From NCBI GenBank assembly GCA_946403085.1, contig CAMIYM010000002.1, positions 186,001 through 250,000 of the forward strand: a stretch of DNA of 64,000 nucleotides, read 5' to 3'. This DNA comes from an uncultured Clostridia bacterium (GTDB taxonomy: Bacteria > Bacillota > Clostridia > Saccharofermentanales > Saccharofermentanaceae). The position numbers and the translations under genes are program-made. Below the pieces are notes generated by a model. It worked only from the letters and a program-made list of their open reading frames with translations. It ran no database searches and was not told the origin of the DNA. Below, one piece after another: positions 52,508 through 61,675 of the stretch (positions are counted from its first letter, which is position 1; each line of letters starts with the position of its first letter).

Positions 52508-53044
52508 CTATGACAAATCTAATTCATTCAGCACAATATCTATCACCTGCTCATAATCACCATCAATGAGCGTGACCTTTTCGCCGCTGCCTTCAAAACC
52601 TTGGATGAATTTCTGATTGTCTGCTTTGACAGTCCCTGCCGTACAATCCGAATCATCCAGCCTGGATTCTATATCAGAAGCATGATCTTTGATCTCACCG
52701 AAATGAGCATCAATATATGAATCTGTCATTGCAAGACAAATGAACCTGATGGATCTCAAATACTCATCGTCAAGATCCTTGCGCCAGTCAAACGGGACAT
52801 AGCAGCCCTCCACGACCAGGTTCTGATCATTTTCTATGGCAGTCTTTATCATCTCGCGGACTATGGGCCAAAGATACTCTGTCAGTTTATCGTCATCTTC
52901 AGGAGTAAGGCTGGTATTCCCGCTCCGGATCAGACCCATTTTCAGATGATCAACAGACAGATACGGATACTTGTATTTTTCGAGCATCCGCTGCGCCAGA
53001 AGTGTCTTTCCTGTATGCGACGCGCCTGTGATAAGAATAACCAT
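52508..53044 (-). CDS. P-loop nucleotide or small-molecule kinase
   Basis: A 178-residue cytosolic kinase-like protein. Walker A GASHTGKT is at residues 7-14, an acidic segment YLSVDHLKMGLIR follows near 28, and LVVEGCYVP near 75 looks like a Walker B/substrate strand. Shape resembles adenylate-kinase-like or 2-phosphoglycerate-kinase-like proteins. It lies 9 bases downstream of the TPM-like gene and 58 bases upstream of the S-4TM/LicD gene on the same strand, so they may be one transcript. Substrate unknown. Confidence 0.75.
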   Translation of the reverse strand: MVILITGASHTGKTLLAQRMLEKYKYPYLSVDHLKMGLIRSGNTSLTPEDDDKLTEYLWPIVREMIKTAIENDQNLVVEGCYVPFDWRKDLDDEYLRSIRFICLAMTDSYIDAHFGEIKDHASDIESRLDDSDCTAGTVKADNQKFIQGFEGSGEKVTLIDGDYEQVIDIVLNELDLS

Positions 53045-53053
53045 TTCAAGTTC

Positions 53054-54133
53054 CTATTGTTTGACCGCTTCTGTTTTGGCATTACTGTTAAATATATGGA
53101 TCACGTTGCCCTGAGGATCCTGAACATAACTCTGTGGCGGGAGAGCACCGCCGCAGTGCGGACATTCGGTGTGCATACCGATGATATAGGCTCCTCCGCA
53201 GAAATTGCAGGAACCCTGATAGACGGCATTAAGATCACAGAGCACAGCCTTCTTATACTTCTCGGGCACCTTGGCCTTGCGTATCGTGTCGATCAAGGTC
53301 CAGGCAGCTCCTCCTGCCATGATCGCGTTTACAAACAGTAATCCGAAGAAAGTGAACGTGTTCTCTAAGCTGACCGTCATCATCTTAGGCGTGAACTCAT
53401 CGAAAGTCTGAGCCAGCGCTTCGTCGACAGAATAGTCACTTCGCTGCAGAAGGCGCTTATAAAGAGCTTCATTGAACTGTTCGCCGTGCTTTGCGCTGAT
53501 CGCGGCATCAGCTCTGTCACCCTGCATAATCTCACAATACCAATCGTCAAAACCGTTATCCTTGATATTAGTTGAGTAGATGATAAGCCAGTGGGCTTCA
53601 TCCGGGAATCTTTTAACAGAGACATCGTAAGCGTATTTTTCAAGATCTTTGTAATCCTGATTCCATGTCTCATTATCTACGGTAATGACCGCAGGAACGA
53701 CGCCGGTCTTCTCATAGAATTCCTTCATCGACTTCTTAAGAGCCTTCTCATTTTCCAGGACGTCGATGTTGTCCTCTATTACATACTCGACTTTTTTGTT
53801 CTGATAGTATGTAACCTTCTTCGGAACATGCAGCTGTTTAAATGCGAAAAAGCTGAACATCGCCATAAACGGCGCGAAAAGAAAAACAAAATACACTATC
53901 CAAACAACGATAGGCATCACTTTCATCTTGCGTATATCGTAATTGGAATAGATAAGGCAGGGCTTATTGTCCTGATAGTAAATATATCTCCTGGAACCTT
54001 TAAACGGAGTTGAAGATGTCCTGGATGAATTAGAGCTGCCGGAACTGCCGCCCGAACTGTGGCTGTGGCTGCTGCTCGAACTGCCTGAATGGCTTCCGCC
54101 GCCGTGTGAGCTTCCTCCTGCAGAATGTGGCAT
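53054..54133 (-). CDS. Membrane protein with Ser/Gly/His-rich N-terminus, TPM-like domain and zinc ribbon
   Basis: A 359-residue protein. The first about 45 residues are almost only Ser, Gly, His and Asn. A membrane helix follows (about 72-98), then a domain at about 125-245 with VVPAVITVDN and WLIIYSTN that resembles a TPM/DUF-type alpha/beta fold, a second helix (about 258-282), and a C-terminal zinc ribbon (CNFCGGAY and CPHCGGAL). Overall layout is similar to TPM-domain proteins of Firmicutes. Function unknown. The His-rich tail could bind metal. Confidence 0.6.
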   Translation of the reverse strand: MPHSAGGSSHGGGSHSGSSSSSHSHSSGGSSGSSNSSRTSSTPFKGSRRYIYYQDNKPCLIYSNYDIRKMKVMPIVVWIVYFVFLFAPFMAMFSFFAFKQLHVPKKVTYYQNKKVEYVIEDNIDVLENEKALKKSMKEFYEKTGVVPAVITVDNETWNQDYKDLEKYAYDVSVKRFPDEAHWLIIYSTNIKDNGFDDWYCEIMQGDRADAAISAKHGEQFNEALYKRLLQRSDYSVDEALAQTFDEFTPKMMTVSLENTFTFFGLLFVNAIMAGGAAWTLIDTIRKAKVPEKYKKAVLCDLNAVYQGSCNFCGGAYIIGMHTECPHCGGALPPQSYVQDPQGNVIHIFNSNAKTEAVKQ

Positions 54134-54232
54134 ATTCTATCTCCTTTTCTTTATCTCATATAACAAGTATATCAAGTTACCTGGAAAGAAGGACTACCGT
54201 TTCGGCGGTCAATATCTAAGGTAGCAAACCAG

Positions 54233-55447
54233 CTATATTACTTTAATCGGTACCATCTTATTATTCTCATCCAAAGGGATCACCGCTGACGTCATGCATA
54301 ATACTGCGCCTTCCCCTATCTCTTCATTTAGTGAAGACAAAACAGAAAAGTTTTTCAATGCATTTTTCCCGGGATCAGCACTCATCTTTATTTCCACAGG
54401 ATATATTTTTCCGTTTTCCATTATCAGAAGGTCTATTTCTTTTCCATTATTATCACGATAATAGGTAAGCCTGCTTCTTATATCGATTCCACTATTTGCA
54501 TATCCTTTAATTATCTCGGAAATAACATAGTTCTCAAACATCGCCCCTGCCATTGCAGATAATTCAAGTGCTCTTGCATTGTTCCACATACTTAAATAAC
54601 AAGCCAGCCCAGTATCCATGAAATACATTTTAGGACGCTTAATTATCCGTTTTATCGTATTTCCGGAATACGGATGGAGTAATACCACAATTCCCGAAGT
54701 GACCAGGATGGAGAGCCAGCTGTCTGCCGTTTTTCTGTCGATCTCCACATCCTTCGCTATATCCGCCAAATTCACTTCCTGACTTGTTCTGGCTGCTACG
54801 CACGAAATGAATTTCGTAAACTTCCCTTCGTCCTTTATATTCACCAGATTTCTGATATCTCTCTCGATGTAGGTCTGTATATATGATCCGTAATAATCAT
54901 CTGCCAGGAGTTTGCTATCACATACAAGCTGAGGCATACTGCCTCTCATTATCTTCTCAAAGATTTCAGATATAGTATCGTCCGATACTGTATTCTTTAT
55001 TCTTGAAGGTAGAAACGGAATGCTTTCCCTGCTCTCGATTTCCGCTCTGGAAAAAGAAAACATTGATAGTATCCCAACTCTTCCGGCCAACGACTCACTG
55101 ACGTTATTCATCATATGAAACATTTGAGAACCGGTGAGGTAGTACATCCCATTCTGTCTGTTTTCATCAACATTAATTTTTATAAATGGCAATAATTCCG
55201 GGGCATATTGTATTTCATCAATGATCACCGGAGCACTGTATTGTTGAAGAAACAGTTCCGGATCTTCTTTTGCCAGCCTGCGTACTCTGGGATGATCTAA
55301 TGTTACATACTGTATGGCATTTTTTCCTTCTGTTATCTTCTTAAGTAAAGTTGTCTTTCCAACCTGTCTTGCTCCCGATACCAGAACAACTGGGAAGTGA
55401 TCAGCCATGTATTCTACTCTGTTTTCCAAAGATCTGTTAATATACAT
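54233..55447 (-). CDS. AAA ATPase with DUF4143 domain
   Basis: A 404-residue protein of the widespread ATP-binding/DUF4143 family. Walker A GARQVGKTT is near residue 27, Walker B PVIIDEIQYAP near 82, sensor LTGSQ near 107, and the C-terminal DUF4143 part (about 190-400) ends in a restriction-fold-like NGKEIDLLIMENGKIYPVEIK. AAAAGGAG lies 6 bases before the ATG at 55447. The gene is AT-richer than the core genes around it. The role of this family is not established. Confidence 0.88.
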   Translation of the reverse strand: MYINRSLENRVEYMADHFPVVLVSGARQVGKTTLLKKITEGKNAIQYVTLDHPRVRRLAKEDPELFLQQYSAPVIIDEIQYAPELLPFIKINVDENRQNGMYYLTGSQMFHMMNNVSESLAGRVGILSMFSFSRAEIESRESIPFLPSRIKNTVSDDTISEIFEKIMRGSMPQLVCDSKLLADDYYGSYIQTYIERDIRNLVNIKDEGKFTKFISCVAARTSQEVNLADIAKDVEIDRKTADSWLSILVTSGIVVLLHPYSGNTIKRIIKRPKMYFMDTGLACYLSMWNNARALELSAMAGAMFENYVISEIIKGYANSGIDIRSRLTYYRDNNGKEIDLLIMENGKIYPVEIKMSADPGKNALKNFSVLSSLNEEIGEGAVLCMTSAVIPLDENNKMVPIKVI

Positions 55448-55529
55448 ACGCCGCTCCTTTTTATACATTTAGGGATTTGTATTCCTTTTTTGTATTATAT
55501 CAATTTGTCTGAATTCATTCAATCACAGG

Positions 55530-55985
55530 TTATCTTTCCAAAACAAATCTGGCGAGCATGACATTACCATCTCTTTCGGTCGATTCTATATGAAAACCGC
55601 ATTTTTCGGTATAGAACTTTACATTTTCTTTTTTGTCTATGGGTGTCACTAAAGTGAGTTGCTTCCAATCTTCAAGAAATGTCTTCAAAAATCGAATTGC
55701 CTGAGTCCCAATTCCTTTGCCTTGAAATTCAGGAACAATGCATAAACAGGCAACCTCATATTCTCCCCTGCCCAGCTTTGTATAGGAAATACAGCCAACC
55801 GGTTTCGCATCACAAAGTATGATATGTTTCGGGTGCCGCATAATTGACTCTTCCATCATTTCTTTTGAGTTTCCGTAACCCGGACATGTGCCATATCTTA
55901 CATAATCGGAATAAAATGATGCATTATAAATATCGATCAAAAGTCCGGCATCTTTCGGAGTTGCTTCTCTATATTCTATCTCCAT
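55530..55985 (-). CDS. GNAT N-acetyltransferase
   Basis: A 151-residue acetyltransferase with CIVPEFQGKGIGTQAIRFL (acetyl-CoA loop, near residue 82) and NVKFYTEKCGFHIE near 120. Ribosome site is GGACAAATC-like and moderate. It stands between the DUF4143 ATPase and rlmD on the same strand. Substrate unknown. Confidence 0.88.
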   Translation of the reverse strand: MEIEYREATPKDAGLLIDIYNASFYSDYVRYGTCPGYGNSKEMMEESIMRHPKHIILCDAKPVGCISYTKLGRGEYEVACLCIVPEFQGKGIGTQAIRFLKTFLEDWKQLTLVTPIDKKENVKFYTEKCGFHIESTERDGNVMLARFVLER

Positions 55986-56005
55986 GATTTGTCCTTTCGA
56001 CTTTC

Positions 56006-57430
56006 TTACCCATTAGTCTCCAGATTTACTTCAATATATCCATCCACTTTTTTCCTGCGTAAAAGTACCACCGTCTCTACATGGCTGGCATTGGGAAATA
56101 AGTCAACGGGCGTGATCTCTTCTATCCGGTAGTCTCTTGATAGCATCTTAAGATCTCTTGCAAGCGTTGCAGGATCACAGGATATGTAGCAGATCTTAGG
56201 TGCGCCCGATTCCATCAGTTTCTTTACGACGCCGATATCAAGGCCCTTTCTCGGAGGGTCGACGATTATGCAGTCAGGTGCTTCAATCTTCTTTCCTTTG
56301 ATGAGAGCGTTGATATCTGTCTTAAGGACATCTTTGCAGATGAATTCGCACTCATCTGCCTCATCCGGCGTCAGAGCCAGTGAGCGGTTAATTTTGGCGG
56401 ACTGTATGGCCTCCGGTACGACTTCAATACCAAGAAGCTTTTGACCCTTTTGCTTTACGGCAAGACCGAGCGTACCGCATCCGCAGTAGAGGTCGTATAT
56501 GACGCGCGCGCTGCTGCAGGCTTCTGATGCTTTATTTGCAAGCTTTTCAGCCTGCTCGGTATTCACCTGGAAGAACGATCCTGCCTTGATCCTGAACTTC
56601 TTTCCACAGAATATCTCATCGAAATAATCCATGCCTTCGATGACCGTTCTTAAACCTGAACGGGTCCTTTTCGACGTCTTGGACGGACTTATCCTGAATA
56701 GAAGCCCGTTAAGCTTAAAGCCGTCACTCTCACAAACGCTCTTTATCACGCCGGAAAGTCCCGTCGAATCCATGTAATTCCTTGCATCCCTTATTACGAC
56801 TTCGTGTGGGCCGTCGTCTGAGCTCACGAACTCTGCAAGGATCTCTTTTGTCCTTAAAGAACCTCTCAGAACGAGCCCGTCGAAAAGCCTCGTCGGTGCG
56901 CGCCCGAAAACCTGTTCCACAGAGTCTTTTATCCTGCTGAAGATCTCATATTCAATGAGCTTTCCGTCGTATTCGCCAAGATCGTCAGACTTGCCACAGA
57001 GAAGGCCTATCCTGCCCTCTCTTACTGCATACTGCATGTGATTTCTGTATCTGAAAGGGGTGTCAGCACCGTTGATCGGGTGGAAAGCTTCGCTTAAGAC
57101 CTGCTTTTCGAGCCCTCCGATCCTTATAAGACAGTCTCTGACCCGCATCTCCTTGAATCTGAGCTGTGCATCGTAAGAGAGCGCTGCAAATGGAAGTCCG
57201 CCGCTTACTTCATTTACTGGTCTGAATGGGGTGATCCTGTCAGGAGAGGCCTCCAAAACCTCCAAAACTTCGCATACTGCATACTTCGATGTCTCGCTCT
57301 CGATCCTGCAGATGCATCGCTCTCCGGGGAAGGCTCCGGCGGCAAAACAAGCCTTGCCGGAAGGCAGTTTCCCTATGCCCTGTCCTTCGCTTCCGAGTGC
57401 TGAAATAGTGACTTCTATACAGTTTTCCAT
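56006..57430 (-). CDS. rlmD: RlmD/RlmCD-type 23S rRNA uracil-C5 methyltransferase
   Basis: A 474-residue SAM-dependent enzyme. A TRAM RNA-binding domain (about 1-58) is followed by the methyltransferase domain with IYDLYCGCGTLGLAV near 323, IVDPPRKGLD near 393 and the nucleophile cysteine in YISCDPATLARD near 419. The N-terminal 4Fe-4S cysteines of Gram-negative RlmD are not seen, as in RlmCD-like enzymes. I start at 57430 (AGGG about 5 bases upstream); an earlier in-frame ATG lacks a ribosome site. Divergent from the PBP1A gene. Confidence 0.9.
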   Translation of the reverse strand: MENCIEVTISALGSEGQGIGKLPSGKACFAAGAFPGERCICRIESETSKYAVCEVLEVLEASPDRITPFRPVNEVSGGLPFAALSYDAQLRFKEMRVRDCLIRIGGLEKQVLSEAFHPINGADTPFRYRNHMQYAVREGRIGLLCGKSDDLGEYDGKLIEYEIFSRIKDSVEQVFGRAPTRLFDGLVLRGSLRTKEILAEFVSSDDGPHEVVIRDARNYMDSTGLSGVIKSVCESDGFKLNGLLFRISPSKTSKRTRSGLRTVIEGMDYFDEIFCGKKFRIKAGSFFQVNTEQAEKLANKASEACSSARVIYDLYCGCGTLGLAVKQKGQKLLGIEVVPEAIQSAKINRSLALTPDEADECEFICKDVLKTDINALIKGKKIEAPDCIIVDPPRKGLDIGVVKKLMESGAPKICYISCDPATLARDLKMLSRDYRIEEITPVDLFPNASHVETVVLLRRKKVDGYIEVNLETNG

Positions 57431-57525
57431 CCTGACCCTATCCGAGCTTTGCCTCATAATAGTAATTTAATAATAACAAAGTCGTGGTAAAATATGGAGA
57501 ATTTAATTCAAAGGAGACTGTTATC

Positions 57526-59847
57526 TTGCCTCAAAGCAGTGATAATAAAAAGCAAAGATCGACCAAGCCCGTAGCGCCTGAGAACAGCGCTCTTGCTGAC
57601 GAACTCAGAAGCCAGCTCAAGGGCAAACCTACAAGATGCGGCTTCAACCGCAGCTGGATCAGAGAAGCCGGCAGCTTTATCAGCGACATCATCAAGATCG
57701 GTGTCGTCCTCATCTTATGCCTGGTATTCACATTCGGCGGTTTTGGTGCCGGAATGCTCCTGGGCTATGCATCAACCACAAAGCCTTTGTCTATCGGAGA
57801 CCTCGCTTCCACAGCTGAGGCATCCCAGACATCATTCGTATATGACAGTGAGAACAATGTCCTCGCGAAGCTCACAGGTTCCGAGAACGTAGACCGTATT
57901 TTCGTATCCTACAGTGAGATCAAGGATACTTATCTTGACGATGCGATCATCGCTATCGAGGACGAGCGTTTCCGCGAGCATTCAGGTATTGATATCAAGC
58001 GTATCGGTTCCGCTCTCATCTCAGCTGTCGCAAACGGCGGTTCCGCTACACACGGCGGTTCCACGATCACACAGCAGACAGTTAAGCTCATAAGCGGTCA
58101 GGACGAGCACTCCACATCAAGAAAAGTTCAGGAGTGGTTCTCCGCTATGCAGCTCGAGCAGAACCTTTCCAAGGACGAGATCTTAGAGCTCTACATCAAC
58201 CTCGCTCCGATGGGCAACAACTATGTCGGTGTCCAGGCTGCAGCCATGAACTATTTCGGCAAGAAGGCTTCCGAGCTTACACTTCCCGAGTGCGCTCTCA
58301 TCGCCGGCCTTCCTAAGAGCCCTTCTTTCTACAATCCTATGAGAGAGACAGGCAGAAGAAATGCCCAGAGACGTATGAGGACCATCCTCGAGAAGATGTA
58401 CGAACTCGATATGATCACCAAGGAAGAGTATCAGGAAGCTCTTAATACGGATCTCGTATTCCGTCAGAGAAATACAGACCGTTCTCATGCCATCAATTCA
58501 TATTTCACTGAATATGCAATTTCCGAAGTTATCGGCGATATCGCTCAGGCAAGAGGTATCACCCGTAACCTCGCATCCCACCTTGTCTACAATAAGGGCT
58601 ACCACATCTATACGACACTTGAGCCTTCCACACAGGCTATCGTCGATACGGCATTCAAGACACAGAGCCTTTTCCAGTCCAAACCTGCTAAGATAGCCGA
58701 TTATCCTGAGAAGCCTAACGGCTCTATGGTAGTCATCAAGAACGATACGGGTGCTATCGCCGCAATGGCCGGCGGATATGGCGAGAAAACAATGAACCTG
58801 TCTCTTAACCGTGCCACATCACCAATGTGCCGCCGTAACCCGGGTTCATCCATTAAGCCTATCCTCGACTATGGACCGGCATTCGAACTTGGAATCATCG
58901 CTCCCGCTTCTGTCAGAAACGACGCGCCCAAACACCTCGACCCTTCCCGTCCGAAGGCAGTATGGCCGGTTAACTACAGCCGTTCTTACTCAGGTCAGGT
59001 GACGATCAGAACAGCTCTCGTACAGTCACTTAATACTATCGCTACTGAGATCTGGACTGATGTTGGCGGAGATACGGCTCTCTGGTACTTAAAGCAGGTC
59101 GGTATCGACAGAACAGCCGAGGGTTCATTCCCTTCACAGGCGGTAGGCGGATTTACAGTGGGTATGACAACTCTCGAGATGGCCGGTGCTTATCACACAT
59201 TTGCAAACGGTGGTACCTTCGTAGAGCCTTACGCTTACACACAGGTCCTTGATTCCGACGGCAATGTGATCATCAAGGCTGACCCTATCAGCTACCGAGT
59301 ATATTCCGCTGAGACATGCTTTCTCATCGCCGATATCCTTAAGGGTGTCGTTACAAACGGTGCTCCTGCCAAGTTCGGCGGCCAGATCGAAGGCAAGTCC
59401 GGCAAGCATATCGATACCGCAGGTAAGACAGGTACCACTTCCGACAACATCGACAAGTGGTTCTGCGGTTTCACGCCTTACTATACTGCGGCAGTCTGGT
59501 ACGGATACGACAACAGGTTAAGACAGACACACATCCCGTCTTATGACTTCCAGAATGCCATCAGGATCTGGATGAATGTAATGAACAAGCTTCATAAGAA
59601 TCTTCCCGGAGCCACATTCAAGAAGCCCAAGAAGATCGTCAAGGTCTCTGTCTGCTCTTCGGGTTACTATCCGACGGATTCCTGCAAGGCCGAAAAGGCA
59701 AAGATCTATTCGGATTACTTCGTTGCCGGAAGTTACCTTTGCCCTTCTGAGAAGAATCCCTGCCCTGTTCACGTCGCTACTCCGACACCTGTTCCACCCG
59801 GACCTGAAGGTAACGGAGACGGCAACAAGAAAAACGGCAACGGCTGA
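57526..59847 (+). CDS. PBP1A-type bifunctional penicillin-binding protein
   Basis: A 773-residue class A PBP that polymerises and cross-links peptidoglycan. One membrane helix lies at about 55-85. The transglycosylase domain has EDERFREHSGID near residue 145 and GGSTITQQTVKL near 185. The transpeptidase domain has SSIKPILDY (serine in SxxK) near 443, SLN near 503 and KTGTT near 641. The tail is Pro/Gly/Asn-rich. I choose the TTG at 57526, with AAGGAG 9 bases upstream; a GTG 14 codons earlier overlaps the apparent -10 (TAAAAT). Confidence 0.92.
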   Translation: MPQSSDNKKQRSTKPVAPENSALADELRSQLKGKPTRCGFNRSWIREAGSFISDIIKIGVVLILCLVFTFGGFGAGMLLGYASTTKPLSIGDLASTAEASQTSFVYDSENNVLAKLTGSENVDRIFVSYSEIKDTYLDDAIIAIEDERFREHSGIDIKRIGSALISAVANGGSATHGGSTITQQTVKLISGQDEHSTSRKVQEWFSAMQLEQNLSKDEILELYINLAPMGNNYVGVQAAAMNYFGKKASELTLPECALIAGLPKSPSFYNPMRETGRRNAQRRMRTILEKMYELDMITKEEYQEALNTDLVFRQRNTDRSHAINSYFTEYAISEVIGDIAQARGITRNLASHLVYNKGYHIYTTLEPSTQAIVDTAFKTQSLFQSKPAKIADYPEKPNGSMVVIKNDTGAIAAMAGGYGEKTMNLSLNRATSPMCRRNPGSSIKPILDYGPAFELGIIAPASVRNDAPKHLDPSRPKAVWPVNYSRSYSGQVTIRTALVQSLNTIATEIWTDVGGDTALWYLKQVGIDRTAEGSFPSQAVGGFTVGMTTLEMAGAYHTFANGGTFVEPYAYTQVLDSDGNVIIKADPISYRVYSAETCFLIADILKGVVTNGAPAKFGGQIEGKSGKHIDTAGKTGTTSDNIDKWFCGFTPYYTAAVWYGYDNRLRQTHIPSYDFQNAIRIWMNVMNKLHKNLPGATFKKPKKIVKVSVCSSGYYPTDSCKAEKAKIYSDYFVAGSYLCPSEKNPCPVHVATPTPVPPGPEGNGDGNKKNGNG

Positions 59848-59946
59848 TATAAAGACCCCTGAGTACAAGACTTTCCTTGCATTTTCGAACGCAAGAGTTT
59901 ATTCTTGTTTGGTCTTTAATACTAATATAGATAAGGAGAACTTACT

Positions 59947-60765
59947 TTGAGCAAATACAGCGGATCAAGAAATCCAGTTAACTTTGCGAAAAGAATAGTC
60001 GTCAAGGTCGGCACTTCGACCCTTACATACGACAACGGCAAAATGAACCTGGGCAATATCGACAGGCTCTGCCGCTCTATCTCCGACCTCATGAACCGCG
60101 GCAAGGAAGTCCTTCTCGTAAGCTCCGGCGCCATCGGTGTCGGCATCGGATATCTCGACCTCAAGGAGCGCCCTTCCACAACACGTGAGAAGCAGGCTAT
60201 CGCTTCCGTCGGTCAGTGCGAGCTTATGAATGCTTACGCAAGAAGCTTTTCAGAGTATTCATACCGCTGCGGTCAGATCCTTCTTACCAAGGACGGAATC
60301 ACAGACAAGCTCACAAGAGCAAACGTTACAAACACTATCGAGACTTTACTCGAGATGCGCATAATCCCTGTCATCAACGAGAACGACTCTGTATCAACAA
60401 CGGAGATCATGCATAACGGTACATTCGGCGACAACGACACGCTTTCAGCTGACGTTGCTGTTCTCGCAAATGCCGATATGCTCATCATCCTCTCAGACGT
60501 TGACGGTCTTTACGACTCTAATCCGCGTGAGAATCCTAATGCCGAGCGTATCTCCTATGTTGATAAGGTAACACCCGAGATGCTCGACTTCACAGCCGGC
60601 AAGGGTTCCTGGCTCGGCACAGGCGGTATGGCGACAAAGATCACTGCCATGAGCAAGGTAACCGAGAATGGCATCATGGGTGTCATCGCGGACGGCTCAG
60701 AAGTTCAGACATTGGAAAAGATCATCGATCAGGACGACGTGGGTACATTTTTCGCGGCACAGTAA
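59947..60765 (+). CDS. proB: Glutamate 5-kinase
   Basis: A 272-residue kinase for the first step of proline synthesis. It shows VVKVGTSTLT near residue 18, VSSGAIGVG near 58, VINENDSVS near 139 and GTGGMATKITA near 220. The C-terminal PUA domain of longer forms is absent, which is common in Firmicutes. The start is TTG at 59947 with AAGGAG 8 bases upstream. proA is not in the window. A terminator separates it from proC-like gene 98 bases downstream. Confidence 0.93.
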   Translation: MSKYSGSRNPVNFAKRIVVKVGTSTLTYDNGKMNLGNIDRLCRSISDLMNRGKEVLLVSSGAIGVGIGYLDLKERPSTTREKQAIASVGQCELMNAYARSFSEYSYRCGQILLTKDGITDKLTRANVTNTIETLLEMRIIPVINENDSVSTTEIMHNGTFGDNDTLSADVAVLANADMLIILSDVDGLYDSNPRENPNAERISYVDKVTPEMLDFTAGKGSWLGTGGMATKITAMSKVTENGIMGVIADGSEVQTLEKIIDQDDVGTFFAAQ

Positions 60766-60796
60766 GAATCTTACAAACAACGCATTTAACATTGTT

Positions 60797-60824
60797 AAAC
60801 CCGCTTTTCGAAGCGGGTTTTATA
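60797..60824 (+). terminator. Terminator after proB
   Basis: AAACCCGCTT pairs with AAGCGGGTTT around a TTCG tetraloop, with a T-rich end, 31 bases after the proB stop. Confidence 0.85.
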
Positions 60825-60862
60825 TTAAAATAACAGCAATTCCACAAAAGGGGGATGAGATC

Positions 60863-61672
60863 ATGAAGATCGGAATAATAGGTTATGGAAGCATGGGCAA
60901 AATGCTGCTTTGGAAGTTCTCTGAAAACGCCGGCATCGCCAAGAGCGACCTGCTCGTCGCAAACAGGACCCGTGAAAAGCTTTCAGAAGCTGATGGCATC
61001 GCCACCATCTGCGATAATTCAGAACTTGCCGGTACCGCCGACATCGTATTCGTCTGCGTCCGCCCCTCCGACATGAAGACGGTCCTCTCAGAGATCAGCA
61101 CATCTCTTAAGGCAGATGCTCTCCTCGTGACACTTAACGGAAGCATTACCTTCGACATGATCGGCAAGATCGTGCGCTGCAGGACAGCCAAGGTCATTCC
61201 GAGTCTTACAGCCGAGATCGGCCGCTCCCAGACCATCGTCTGCTACAACGATCTCGTCACAGATGAAGATAAATCCATTCTCCCGGGCTTGCTCTCTTCA
61301 ATAGGCCAAGTGATCGAACTTCCCGAGAACGAAGTCGGCATGGGCTCCGAACTCGTAAGCTGCATGCCCGGATTCATAGCTTCGATCTTCGATGTCATCT
61401 GCACATCAGCTGAGTCCCACACCTCCATTCCGCGTGAACAGATCGTCAGGATGGTCCTCAACACCATGAGCGCCACAGGCGACCTGATGCTCGAGAAGGA
61501 CCTCTCTTTCGAAGATACAGTAAACCGCGTGGCAACCAAAGGCGGCATCACCGAAGAAGGAACGAAAGTTATCTACGACATGTTCCCTGCTGCCGCAGAT
61601 GAGATGTTCAACAAGACTCTTGCGAAAAGAAAGCTGACCGCTTCAAAAGCCGCAGCAGCCTTTGAAGAATAA
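60863..61672 (+). CDS. proC: Pyrroline-5-carboxylate reductase family protein
   Basis: A 269-residue NAD(P)H oxidoreductase. The Rossmann motif GIIGYGSMGKML is at residues 4-15, IVFVCVRPSDM near 62, and the substrate-binding VATKGGITEEG near 231 (canonical enzymes have PGGT-like here, so the match is imperfect). It may be ProC, or a ComER-like relative. GGGG lies 8 bases before the ATG at 60863. Its place after proB supports proline synthesis, although a terminator stands between them. Confidence 0.8.
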   Translation: MKIGIIGYGSMGKMLLWKFSENAGIAKSDLLVANRTREKLSEADGIATICDNSELAGTADIVFVCVRPSDMKTVLSEISTSLKADALLVTLNGSITFDMIGKIVRCRTAKVIPSLTAEIGRSQTIVCYNDLVTDEDKSILPGLLSSIGQVIELPENEVGMGSELVSCMPGFIASIFDVICTSAESHTSIPREQIVRMVLNTMSATGDLMLEKDLSFEDTVNRVATKGGITEEGTKVIYDMFPAAADEMFNKTLAKRKLTASKAAAAFEE

Positions 61673-61675
61673 ACA

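Noticed and set aside
52508..53044. Zeta-type toxin kinase
   Set aside because: It has a P-loop and similar size, but no antitoxin partner or UDP-GlcNAc-binding motif was recognised; a small-molecule kinase is equally likely.
54233..55447. DUF4143 ATPase as a defence or toxin gene
   Set aside because: The family is widespread and without established role; no partner gene supports a defence call.
57484..57525. GTG start for the PBP1A gene at 57484
   Set aside because: It would lie in the apparent -10 region and has no ribosome site; TTG at 57526 has AAGGAG at 9 bases.
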